Shown here: one piece after another, positions 25,601-37,052 of the stretch
How positions within the stretch are numbered: position 1 is the first letter of the stretch
How the letters are laid out: the number at the start of each line of letters is the position of its first letter
DNA from: Multifurca ochricompacta
Taxonomy: Eukaryota; Basidiomycota; Agaricomycetes; Russulales; Russulaceae
Reading direction: 5' to 3'
Assembly: GCA_022496185.1 (NCBI GenBank)
Contig: WTXG01000016.1
Span: 372,001 to 436,000, forward strand
Length of the DNA: 64,000 nt
Notes under the pieces: model-generated
What the model was told of the DNA's origin: nothing
Database searches by the model: none
Seen by the model: the letters and a program-made list of their open reading frames with translations, nothing else
Translations under genes and position numbers: made by a program

Positions 25601-27271
25601 CTTTCTTTCCTGACTGTAGGGACCCAGCCCAGAGCATAAGCAGCAGGAGAGTGAGTAGTACGATACGATTCATGGCATGTTGGTTTCTCATGCATGTTTC
25701 ATCACTGCCACACACGTGCAAAAGTTAAGTTAAGAAGAGAAAAAAAAAAAAAAGACAAGAAGGCGCTTAGTGAAACATGTACCGAGTACGTACAGCAGGA
25801 GCGTTTATCCGCGGGGGCCTAGAACTCGAAACCCGAGAAAGGGTTGGTGGTTAAGGCGTTGGGAAGCCATGAGGCGGCGCTCCACTTATCTGTCTGAGCC
25901 TAGTCTGAGCTGAGACAACAGACGGGTAAGATATGCAAACGGTGCGGAAACGGACCCTAAAAGAAGGACCTTCCATGCATCCGCGGGATTAACTCCAATA
26001 CACTACAGACGAGGCAAGAGGCAGCATGCAAAGTAGTCCCAGCCCCCCAGCCAGTCATCTGTTCTGTTACCCTCGGTACACTGGCTGGCTTACAAATCCA
26101 ACCGGCAATTCATTGGAGAAAAAATAATAAGAAATAAAAGGAAGATCAATCAAATTTCACACCCGCTCTCTCGGTACGTGTGCACGCATGCGAACAAAAC
26201 ACTGCAACTGTAGTCATTGTGGGGTTGGTCATGGTACCAATTCTTAGAAACTCCTTCATTGAGTTTGCCCGCCACTTCACGAAACTTGAAAAAAAAAAAA
26301 ACTTATATATTACAGCAACAGCAGGGGGAAAACGGGAAGGACGAATGGCATTAACCCTACTTGACATGCAAACCGCGTGCAAAGTTAAAAATTTTCTTTC
26401 GTTTTTGGTTTTCTCGGGCACCGCATCTTCCTGTCTGCACACAAAAACTACTTGGGGTTGAGGGAGGGATTAATATCTCGTAAAAAAACCCATCCGTCTT
26501 CTCTTCTCTTCTCTTCTCGGAGATACTGGTGTAGAGATAGAAATGGCAAAAAAAAAAATGAAAGTAGGCCCCAATGTCGGATATTAAACACGAACTGGGC
26601 TGGCATCACCCAAATGGAGTAGTGAGAGTGAGAGAGGGAGTGCGCGTGTGCAACTCGTTAAATGCTAACCCATTGAGGCACAACCAACCCCATTAAAGAG
26701 AAGAGAGAGATAAAATTTCGCGTGCCAGCACGTATATACAATTAATGTATTAATGTATATCTCGGATGATCTGGAGTGTGTGTAGACGTGTTAGGGCGTC
26801 TGTCTGGAGTCTGAGCACGGGTAACTGCAATCAATCGTGTGCAAGTCAAAGAAACATGATATGTCATGTCATGTCATGTCAAAAAAAAGAGTAAACGCAC
26901 GTCAATGAACAGAACTAGCGCAAATCAAATATATAATTATTTTTTTTCTTCCCAACGTGTTTTCATCGTATTACATGAAGACCAGAAGAAAAAAAAGTGC
27001 AGGGTAGTACAGGGAACCGAGACACAAATGAGATATGAAATGGGTACGAGCTCGTGTGGGGGGGGGGGGGGTAGAATAAATAAAAAAGGACGGAAGCAGC
27101 CAATCCAACCAACGAGTCACGGTGGTGGGGAGAAGGTTAAAGGTGGTGGGGAAAAAAAAAGAAGGGGGAAGAAGGGCTAAGGGCTAGAAAAAAACGAATG
27201 ATATAAGGCTGAAGAAGTACATCTTGTGCCACATAATAACAAAAAAAAAACTATGAACAAGATATCATCTC
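19661..27271. other. Gene-poor region without recognised genes
   Basis: About 7.6 kb. ORFs are short, overlap on both strands and lack family motifs. Two stretches look slightly more coding-like: 19786-20042 (+), with a charged segment containing YENWATDWLADRR, and 23280-23560 (-), with a segment containing YYWTWTSKLLNDNAFSW; I cannot assign either. The rest holds A/T runs, a G run at 27058-27070, and short tandem tracts such as CATGT repeats near 26862. Possibly decayed transposon DNA. Confidence 0.35.
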
Positions 27272-28939
27272 CTAGCTAGGGGGGGGGGGAGAGGGGACCC
27301 CTATCGGGCACCTCGTCGGTGGGTCTTTGTCCCTCACGTGCAAGCCGACCCTCTCATGCGACTCCCGAATCGGGTTTCGCCATTGCAAAATCATAAAATG
27401 AGGCGTCACATACGGTGGCGGCAAAAGCGTATGTACACTCTCAGGATGTGAATGCGGGTTCTGTGGCGGGAAGTGTACCACCAACGGTGTATTCTGCGTC
27501 GCGACCGTGGACCCACGAGTAGGGAGATGCACGAGTGAAGAAAGAGCAGCCGACGAAGACGATGATGCTGTCGAGAGTGTGGATATCGTTCGCCCCCGTT
27601 TGACAGGCGTGGCAAATTGTATGGGCAAAGTCGCGACTGAATGCGTGGATGAAGTCGACGGACGTCGGAAAATGGCACTAGAGAAATTTGAGCTTGGAGA
27701 CGCCGTCTGCACTGGAGTCTGTATGGTACGGATACTCGTGGGCGATGTTGACGCGGCGCGGCTAGGAGGGGAAGATGATAACTGAGCCTGCGCGGCGTCT
27801 GACGAGACCTTGAGCGGGGCTAAGTGCCCATGACCGAAAGACTGGCCACGGATGAGCGGGTGTGGACGTAGGGGATGTGTATGTGAGTGATCAGCTATAA
27901 GCGATCGGGTAGATGGGGGGCGGGCTCTGCCGGACGCATAGGGATCTGAACGCGGCGAGGTCGGTGTTGGGGGTTCTGTACGAATACCGCTCACAATGGG
28001 TACAGCCTCAGGTGTACGCAGACGCAGCGGCGACTTGGGAGATGGCAATTGATCTGTTATACGAGACGGTGGCGTTCGTGGTTGGTGAAGAGGGGGTGGC
28101 TGAGAGTCATTTTCCGTCGTGTCTGGTTGTGAGTACAAATCCTTGTTGACTGATTCCTGCTCCTTGGAGTATTGTGACGACTTGGACAAAGAGAGTACTC
28201 GTACATTAGAGGGAGCGACGTGTGGTGGACGTGACGGTGCAAAGCCGTTCGTTTGCACGCGCGGACGCGACGATGCAGGTTCCGCGCGCGGGGTGGTACT
28301 AGGAACAAATGCAGAATTCCGGCCATTAGCCCTCTGCCCAGCAGGATCGACCGGAGTTGTCGGAGAGTGCTCTTGTGGAGTCTTTTTACCCGACCCTTCG
28401 TCGCCAGATACGTCGTCGAGTGGGTCGCGGCCCCACTCTCACTCGAGACCCATTCGTCCTCATCGTCGCTCCCGACGGTCGAAGCTGCTATAGTGAAACC
28501 AGCTTTAGGTTTGCCACCTCGGGAGGGATGTGGGTTCGGAGCACGACGTTGTGCAGCACTAGGAACGTGCTCGCGCGACTGCACCCGAACAGTGCTCCCG
28601 GTCCGCAATACATTCGCCGCCCGTGCAGCTGGCTTTAAAAAGCGTAGTCAATAATAATTCATTCAGAAGAAGTTGATCCAACAAAGCAAACAAGAGATGG
28701 AGTGACGTGAGCGAGGGTTAACGATGCCATCGCTCGGATGTACAGTGGGGACAGTGATGGAGGGAGAAGTAGTGACGCACCTCGAAGGTGTGGCTGGTGC
28801 GCCTTGCCTTATCGATCTTAGTCTGTTGGACTGGGTCCTTCTGCGTGAGCTGGAGGTTGGGAATCACCTTCGAGGAGCCCCCTGAAGAGCCTCTTGAATG
28901 TGTACGGGTCAGATTCGGTCGGTGGCCTCTCGTCGGCAT
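27272..28939 (-). CDS. Ser/Pro-rich fungal protein of unknown function
   Basis: Not recognised as a characterised family. Two exons on the minus strand: 28939..28781 and 28632..27272 (1520 nt, one short of a codon multiple). The N-terminus is basic (MPTRGHRPNLTRTHSRG, then VIPNLQLTQKDP). A conserved-looking core follows: KPKAGFTIA, then SDDEDEWVSSESGAAT. The remaining 350 aa are low-complexity and rich in Ser, Pro, Thr and Arg, so probably disordered and phosphorylated. The frame changes just after SGAAT at a C run (28422-28424); one extra C would give SESGAATP and continue as DDVSGDEGSGKKTP. The acidic-plus-WVSSES core is the part to search with. It starts 213 bp from UTP6 on the other strand, so a shared promoter is likely. 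Confidence 0.6.
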
Positions 28940-29152
28940 TGTCTGACCCTGGGGTTGAAAAAGAAGAAAGCGGTCAACGCATAACGTGCACGCATAGACT
29001 TGTTTATTTTTTGTTTATTTTTTATTTTTTTAATTACCCGGCCCGATCAATGCCGCAGCCACCCTTCCATCTTTCCCCCCTTCCCCCCCCCCCCCCTTCA
29101 CTCCATCTATTAAAGTGAAAAAAAGAAAAGTACACCATCTTGCCATTTCGCA
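28940..29152. promoter_or_regulatory. Short divergent promoter region (Ser/Pro-rich gene and UTP6)
   Basis: Only 213 bp separate the two start codons. The interval has a T-rich block near 29000-29035 and a pyrimidine tract near 29068-29105 just upstream of UTP6. Such tracts are common at fungal transcription starts. Core elements were not identified. Confidence 0.55.
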
Positions 29153-31588
29153 ATGGAAAGAGTACAATTTCAGCAAGAGCAGGTGGGCCCCCTAGTGTTC
29201 TTTGGCATGCACAGCAAAAGTATATCTTGGTATGTAAAACAGATGCTCGCCGAGCTGAAAGATCTCGGTGAGAAAGGTCTCTTTTCGCCCACCGAGATCA
29301 AGCATATCATCAAAAAGCGCACGGCGTTCGAGACGGCACTCGTACGACGTATTCCAAACAAGAACGACTATTTGCGCTACGCAGCTTACGAGATGGGCCT
29401 CGAAGCTCTACGGCGTAAACGCGCCCGCGACTCAGTGGGTTCCCTCCCCCCTTAAACTAACAATTAACAACTAACAACAACAAAAACAATAATAATGATA
29501 ATAATAAAGAACTACCAAAATCACCGCCGTCGATATCGGATCACGCGCTGACCCGACGGCAATTCCACATCTTCGAACGCGCTCTCAAAAAATTTAAATC
29601 GGATGTCTCACTCTGGCAACAATACCTACGGCTCGCCCAACGTGCAGGCGCGCGTGCCCTCGCCGGACGCATGCGGCACGAGCCGTACAATTACACCCGC
29701 GAACGCCCGCCCTATACGTTCTCGCCGCTGCACACGAGCTCTCATACGGCGGGATACGGTCGGCACGGGTGCTCCTTCAACGTGGGTTACGTCTCAATGA
29801 TGGTAGCGTAGAAATGTGGAGGGAGTATGTTCGCTTGGAACTTGGTTTTATTGAGGCTATGCGTCGTCGTTGGGACCTCCTTGGAATATCGCTCAGTTCG
29901 GGTAAAGGTAAGGGTAAAAGTGATGGTGATGGTAATGGTGTTGACGATGACGATGATGATGACAATGCCCATGGTGATGGTGAGCTTGAGCTTGAGCAAG
30001 GTGAGAGGGCTGACAAGGCCGAGGAGGAGGTGATGGGCGATGCGGCACGTCGAGCGATCATGGATGGTGCTATCGTGCGTCAGGCCATCGACAGCGCGGC
30101 GAAAGGTAAACAAACACCTTTACTTCCCTCCCCCCCCCCCCCCCCTTTGCTTCGCGTATGTCTCTCGCTTCATAGGAGTGTTGATCATCTCTCAAGCTCT
30201 GCCCAAGGTCGAGCTGTTCCAGAGCCTACAGACACTCATTGCAAGTTACCCTACTCCTGAGTCGCTCCGCAGCGCGCTACTGGACCACCTGCATGCACGA
30301 ATGACTGAAGTACTGCCGGGAGATGCGGCGGGTGTCGTGCTTCGTGCAACACGGGCATTGGCGCTCACGCCTGCAGAGGACCTCGCGGGAGGTGCATTGG
30401 TCGATGCCTTAAGGCGCGCCAACGAAGAGATGCTCGCGGCAATAGAAACAGACGCCCATACAGATAACATGGCACGCCACTTTGAGTCATCAGAAGCCAT
30501 GACAGCAGCATATGCGCAATTTATCGAGGAGTGGTGCGGAAAGGAGGACGTTGATGCCAACATCGTACGGATCAGAACACCCTTACTCATTGACTGACCA
30601 AAAAAAAAAAGACCTGACTCTTATTTTTATTTTATTTTTTTATTCCGAGATAGAAATTGTACCTCGTGGGCAACCTACATTCGCTTATCAAACGCCGAGC
30701 GGAAACAAGGTCGCCTGCTCCTGCCCTTCTAGCTGCGCACATCCGCCTGCTCATCACGCTAGCGCATTTGCCCACTCCACCAACCCAGCCATCACGTATC
30801 CTACGCATAGCGCGGCGTTACACGTCCACCGTAACCGTATTATCTACATTATCAGACTCAAACGCAGTGGCCGTATGGCTCGCACGCTTAAACGCGGAAT
30901 CGACATTCGGATCGGTCGACTCGGTGGCAGAAGCCTGGACTAGCGCTCGACGGGCCATACCGACTCATTCAGCGATCTGGCTTTGGGGTGCAGATCGGTG
31001 TTGCCCTTCATCGTCATCCCGGTCTACAGCGTCATCGTGGGAAGAATTCGACGCACTATTGGCGGAGAGTATGTCCGATGCTGCTCTGAGGGAGGTGCAT
31101 CAGTCACTCCTCCTGCGGGTCGCCGACTCGTTAAATGGGTTATCCAACACGGCCGAACGCCGAGCACGCATAGAGCATATCGCGCGACGGTGTTTGCCGA
31201 GCGCGCATGTATGGGAGAGGGTGTTCACCGTTCTCACTATGGAGGATGATGATGATGATGAAGCAGAAACAGAAACAGAAGTAGAAACAGACGAAAAGGA
31301 AGAAAAAGAAAAAGAAAAAGAAAAGAAAAAGAGAGGTTGTTGCGGGAGGTATACGAGTATTGGCGCGACGGGACGGCGGGTGAGGTGGAGGAGGAAAAAG
31401 AAGGTAAAGGGAAAGCTACGTTGGCTTGGGCCAAGTGGTTGTTGTTGAGGAAGAAGCGTGGAGATGAGGCGATGAAGGTGATCGCGCGAGCACGTGGTGG
31501 ACGAAGTGGAGCTGTACTTGCACGGGGGTGGGCTGCGGTCGTACAGCAGCAACAGGCGGAGGCGACGGCGGAAGTGGAGGAGGGATGA
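29153..31588 (+). CDS. UTP6: U3 snoRNA-associated protein 6 (UTP6)
   Basis: Component of the small-subunit processome, needed for early 18S rRNA processing in the nucleolus. Exons: 29153..29182, 29243..29438, 29510..30105, 30176..30564 and 30654..31588. The start MERVQFQQEQ joined to MLAELKDLGEKGLFSPTEI, then KKRTAFETALVRR and YAAYEMGLEALRRKRA, is the standard Utp6 N-terminus. HAT repeats follow: IFERALKKFKSDVSLWQQYL, AVQLHPRTPALYVLAAAHEL, then SARVLLQRGLRLN and WREYVRLELGFIEAMRRRW. An insertion rich in Gly/Asp sits after this, then further helical repeats and an acidic/Lys-rich stretch. Exons total 2146 nt, two short of a codon multiple. Frame breaks sit at about 29673 (GG to G would explain GRM|AARA) and in an A run at 31326-31330. 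Confidence 0.87.
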
Positions 31589-33661
31589 GGATATAAAGAA
31601 GCGCCAGCGTATCATCACATCACCGCGGCGATAAATTCGGGGGTTTCAAAATAAGGTCTAAATGGGTAATACGGACCGGAACTGCAGATCTAGAGATAGA
31701 GATAAAGGTAGAGATAGAGAGACAGAGAGCAGGGAACAGAGACAGTCAGTTAGTCATCAGTTACAGTGAGGCAGGGGAGGCAGGCAGGCAGGAGCAGAAG
31801 ATGCCACCCACTTGATTTTCGGGACCGACTGAATATTAGTCTCTATTCATTCATTAGTGCGGCGTTCATTCTTTTTTGCGTGCGGTCAGCTGTTTGTTTA
31901 TTTCTTTTTCTTTCCTCTTTAGTGATCACCCGTCTCGGTCGGCAATTTAAAAATAAATAAAAATAAAAAATAAAAAAGGAAAGGGTAATTTGTCACACTC
32001 ACACCCCCAGGGACAAGAATTAACGCGTATACACGCGATCGTGTGTGTGTGACGGCTGCGCAACGGTAATATAAGCACATGCGAGAATGATGAGAGTATG
32101 GGTATCGGTATGGGTATGGGTATGGGGGAGATGGGATGGGGAGAGAGCGCGTGGCGATCTCAGTCACGTCACTAACATAACATAACATAAGGGAGGGCTT
32201 CATCGCTTCATGGAGTTACCATGTAAGAAAAAAATGTCGTATGTAAGCACACATCCGGCGGTTACATGCTGTGCGCCGCCACCGTTGAGACGGGAGGGAG
32301 GTGTGATGGTGATGATAAATGATGGTGTTGATCGCGAGAGGAGGGAATGGGAGGGGAGGGGAGGGGGAGGGGGGTGCGTGATGTGCGTGGATTCGATTAG
32401 GCTAAGTACGTGTACGTGGTGTTTGGTCGCGTAGCCATGGCCAAGGGTGGGAAGTGCGTGCATGGGGAGGGGGGGGATATTGAAATGAAATGAAATGGGG
32501 AATTAAAGTGAAACCAAAAAAATAAAAAATGATCCGGAGGGGGGAAGGCAGAGACGAGGCGGGAACTAGTAAGTAAACGGAGCGGAGGATGAACCAGAAT
32601 AGGAAAAAGGACGAATGGAATGAAGGGAAGAAGAGGGAAAGGACGGGAAGAGAAGAGAAGAGAAGAGAAGGGAAGGGAGAGGAAAGGAAGGGAAAAGGAA
32701 AGGAAAAGGAAAGGTTTAGGTGGCTAATGGCAAGTGGCCAGTGGCCAAAGAGAGTGTATTATTATCATAAAAATAATAAAATAATAAAAATTACATATAC
32801 ATATACATATATATATAATACGCATATATACGCATATAGATGCATATATAGATGGTATGGTATGGCATGGCATGGCAGAGAAGCGCTTGAAGAGCACATG
32901 GTACTTTATACCAACTTGGTACTTGTCATTCCCCGTCTCCGTCTCACTAACTCTCTTCCCATCCCATCCAAGGACACCACTTATCCCCTTAACTCACTTG
33001 GGTAGGGAAAGTAATCCAGCCCCCCTCCCCTCCCCCTCCTCTCCCCCTTCTGTTGTCGTTATTCTTCTTATTGTTATCATCTTTTTGAAAAAGAAATAAA
33101 ATCAAGTAGCCGCCGAATCAGCGCACCGCACGCAAGGAAAGAGAGAGAAGGGAAGGGAAAGGAGAGAGGACACCGCATGATCGCATTGTTAAATTGAAAG
33201 CCCGCTATTAGACAATCGTTCACTCAACTTTACACATCCACACGGTCGCTCTCGCCCAACTCGCCCTTTAGCCTAACTATCAAATCCACGCTCTCGGCCG
33301 TGTCAACCCCCACCCTCCCCCTCCTCCTCCTCCTCCCTCCTTTCCTCCCTCCCTTTCCTCTTCTCTCCTCTTTCCTCCTCTTTTTCATCTTTCTTCCTTC
33401 TTCCCTCATCTCTTTCTTCTCCTTCTTCCACTCCCCACCCCCCCATCTCTCTTCCTCATTTCCTCGTCTCTCTCTCTCCCTCTCTCTTCTTTACCGGCCC
33501 TTGGAGAAGCAACTGCATGCCATTATAATCAGACTCTCAGCAGGTCTCCGTCTGAACAGCTATACCACCTCGCCTTCCTCTACTATCGAGCAAGTCGTTG
33601 GCGGTTATCAGCCAGCCTTCACTCCCCTCTTCCATCCTCTGTCGTCCTCATCTTTTGGCTC
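31589..33661. other. Intergenic region and promoter of the Ran1-like kinase
   Basis: About 2 kb without recognised genes. It contains purine-rich tracts (GGAAAAGG-type repeats near 32640-32720), ATATAC repeats near 32795-32850, and a strongly pyrimidine-rich block at 33301-33492 directly before the kinase gene. Such CT blocks are typical near fungal transcription starts. Confidence 0.5.
33301..33492 (+). promoter_or_regulatory. CT-rich promoter/5' leader tract
   Basis: Almost pure pyrimidine block of about 190 bp upstream of the Ran1-like kinase start; likely marks the transcription start area. Confidence 0.5.
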
Positions 33662-36600
33662 ATGTTGCAGTACACAGCTCCCCCTTCACCGTTTGCCTTC
33701 TCTGATGGCCCAAAGAAGTCTTCCTCCGCAGCTAGTAACCCTAGGTTCCTCTCTAATACCTCTTCAAAGCTCGATCTTCACCGTCTTGCTCCTTTGATTC
33801 AACAGCGTAGCATGGACACCGATTCGTTTCACGATCGTTCCTCTTTTTCCCCTTCTCTGTCCGTTTCCACCTCTTTCTCATCCCTCCCGTCCCCCTCTTT
33901 TCCTCCTACGACCCTTCCTCAACCTGTCCCTCGTCCCTCATATCCTTCCTACCGTTCAGACCACGTTCTTGAACCCCCTTCCTCTGAAAAGGAGCAATTG
34001 TCTATCTCCTCTCACATTGAGGGGATCCTTTTCCCGGGTGACGTTGTCGGCGAAGGAATTCCCCTTCAGGGTGAACTTCTTCGTCTCGTCCCCAACCAGT
34101 CTGCCGAGCAAGTCACCATCGCAGACTACCGGGAACCTGCTAAGGAATTTGAGGTCGTTCGTAAACTTGGGACGGGTAGTTATGCCGTCGTCTATCTCGT
34201 TCGTGAGGTTCTTTCCCACTCCCCTCCTTCCGAGGACGATCATATTATCCTGGCGGTCGTCTCGAGCTTGATGAAGCTTCATCTCATCGACCTCCGACAC
34301 TCTATGGCCGGGAGTATGCTGTCAAACTTTTGTCCAAGGCAGACCTTGACGAAGAAGAACTTGTCGCCCAGCTCACAGAGGTACGTCTAAAAAAAAAAGT
34401 CTTCAGCTTCCGTTTCCGTTCTCAAAAATGACACTCCCCCCCATCTCCATGATTTTACCCATCCACGTAGGCGACCATCCATCAGTCAATTCCTGTGCAT
34501 CACAACATTGTCACGTTGCACCGCACGCTGGAAACTTCGGCGTTTCTTCTTCTCCTTCTCGAATTTGTTCCCGGTCAAGATCTTTTCTACTTTCTCGAAC
34601 AGGCTCGCGATCATTACGATGTCGATCCTGCCGCCGATCCGGCTCTGACCCATACTCCACCCACACCGGGCCTCCTTTCCTCACTTCATCCGTCCCAGTT
34701 GCTCTCGCACACCCGTCTCCGGCTTATTGCATCCATGTTTGCACAGATGTGCGAGGCCGTCGCCGCTTGTCACGACGCTTCCGTCTTTCATCGTGATATT
34801 AAGCCAGAGAATTTCATTGTCACCGATGGCTGGGTTCTCAATCAGGATGGTATTCGCGAGCGTAAGGTCATCGTCAAGCTCTCTGATTTTGGCCTGTCCA
34901 CTACCGACTCCATCTCGTCTGACATGGACTGTGGTAGCGCTCCATACATGAGCTTTGGTACGTTACCCATCGTCTTTTTTTTCTCACGCCTTATCTTAAC
35001 GCTTCTTTTCCGCAGAGTGCAGAAACAACGTGGCCCCAGTGTATAAGCCCCGTGCGGCTGATGTATGGTCTCTGGGCATCGTGCTCATCAACATGTACGT
35101 ACCTCCGTCATCTTTTACTACCTATGGAGCTCCTTTCATTCTTCTCTCCTTGATCACCGGGAATCTTCACTTACCACCCATGTATGTTATCGCAGGCTTT
35201 ATCATTACAACCCCTGGACGGACACGGCAACCGGCGCTTGTTCCTCTTTTGATCTGTATCTTTCCTGTCCAACTGAGTTCTTTATGCGGCGATTTGCCGG
35301 TATGACCCCCGCTGTTGCCAACTTTCTCGTCGAAAACGTTTTCTGCATCCTGAAGGATCCTACCGACGATTCACAACGCATTGGCGCCCGCGACTTTGGC
35401 GTATGGGTGCGTGATTTGCCCACTCTCATGGGGGCATCGCTACCGGCGACACATACACACTCCCGTGTCCCCTCAACGACGTCGATCACCACCGGTCACC
35501 TACTCGCATCGGCCCCTGCTTCCCGCCGCCCGTCGTCTCGTCAAGCCTCCGTTGCAGGTGGTTCACCTCGCCGTACCTCTGTCGTTCTTCGCCCCCCCTC
35601 TCGCAACACTTCCGTAAAACCCATGCTCGAACGCGATGGTTCGGATAACGCCCTCCCCCCTGCGCTCGATCTCGTGCTCAATGAAGAGGACGAGGACGAG
35701 GAGGAAGAAGAAGAGCAACGACAGCAACGACAAGAAGACCAACAAGTAGAGGATGATGGTCGCTCTCCGTCCCTGCGATCCATTTCCATGACCAAGCGAC
35801 GCAAGCGCGGACGAAAGGGCAAGGGTATGACGCCCTCAACGGATCACACTCAGACGTCAGAGTTACTCGCCTCGGCCTCTCAGACACTTGCCCGTGAGCT
35901 CAGTCGTCAGACCCGCTCTGCCTCCGCCACCATCCCATTGTTCCCCGATGTACCCTCTCCGCAACCTGTTTCGGCACCCGTATCGCTACCAGTCGTCACG
36001 AAGAAGCCAAGCAGGTGGAAACTTTCCTTTGGGAAGAGTGCCGGCGAGGCAGCCATCAACGCGCGGTCTGACTCGCGGAGCACAAACTCCAATTCGACGT
36101 CTGGCTCAGCTCGCGCGGCGAATGTGACCAATCTAATCATGGGGTTAAATCCATCTTCCTTTTCACCAGTACCGCCATTGCCGCAATCACCACCGTCAGT
36201 GTCACATATGTCAAATATGGAGGCACATGTGCGCGGTCGGGACGGTGTTCCTGAGCGTCATTCCCAACAAGTGAACCCACGGCGCGGCGTGTCGCCAACG
36301 AGCACGCGCAGCGGGCGGCCGTTGGCGAGTAGTTCGAGCTCCATGGCGTCGAACAATTGGCGGAGTTCGATGGCAAGCACGAACACGTCAACGAGTGCAT
36401 TCACACGATACAGTAATCAGAGCACGCGCTCGGTCTCGACGTTTGCCACCTCTGTTTCTACTTCGTCCGCGTCATCAAGTACCAACTGGCGCAAGCATCC
36501 GGGTCCCACCTTCCCGTCTTCCTCAAGCCTCGCTTCTTCCGTGCATTCCAGTAACGGATCATTGAATAGTCATAATAGCGGATTGCCGCGGAGGCCGCCA

Positions 36601-37052
36601 CCGAACGTCAAGTGTACGTACTTCTCCACGCCTTCACCGCTCATTCCTGGGATGCACCTATTGACGGGACGGTCGTCAGTGATGAACGGTGTCCCATGGG
36701 AGCTTAGCGGTGCACCACGCCAGCTTCATCAGAAGGAAATGGACATTTTCGGTCAACCCCCGTTACCGCGTGAGCGCAAACGTGCTGGACGCGGTGGGGG
36801 AAGGGCAAGCAGCCCGTTACGGGCGCAGGAGGCAAGAGTGCGCTCGAACCGATAAAGGAGCGACCTCAGCAATACAGACAAGACGCAGCGACGAGCACAA
36901 CGGACCTGGCAGCGCAGGCGCAGGGTCAGCAGGGAACTGGACTAGGACAAGGATCACAGGGGCAGGGGCAGGGACAAGATGGCGAGGCACCAAAGATGCC
37001 CAAGGCACAAATCAATGCACTCGCCAAGATGCTTTCCGCGCTCAGGCGATGA
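33662..37052 (+). CDS. Ran1/Ksp1-like serine/threonine kinase
   Basis: Protein kinase of the fungal Ran1/Pat1-Ksp1-Sks1 group, which acts in nutrient and differentiation control. Exons: 33662..34380, 34471..34957, 35016..35094 and 35196..37052. Kinase motifs: LGTGSYAVVYLVRE, REYAVKLLSKADL, HHNIVTLHRTLET, LEFVPGQDLFYFLEQARDHY, HRDIKPENFIV, LSDFGLST, GSAPYMSFECR and ADVWSLGIVLIN, then YNPWTD. After the domain comes a Ser-rich tail of about 600 aa with a poly-Glu tract, basic patches, and a late conserved-looking block VNGVPWEL-type (MNGVPWELSGAPRQLH, then DIFG). Exons total 3142 nt, two short of a codon multiple: one base at about 34254 (IIL|GGRLELDEA) and one in the G run 36796-36800. With the second corrected, the protein continues to a stop at 37052. 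The start is the first ATG and is tentative. Confidence 0.83.

Noticed and set aside
25790..25910. tRNA-like stretch with GGTTAAGGCGTTGGG
   Set aside because: D-arm-like sequence only; no T-arm box and no pairing acceptor stem could be found.
14400..36800. Programmed ribosomal frameshifting in several genes
   Set aside because: Breaks fall at unrelated short runs in unrelated genes, without shared slippery sites; sequence error is simpler.
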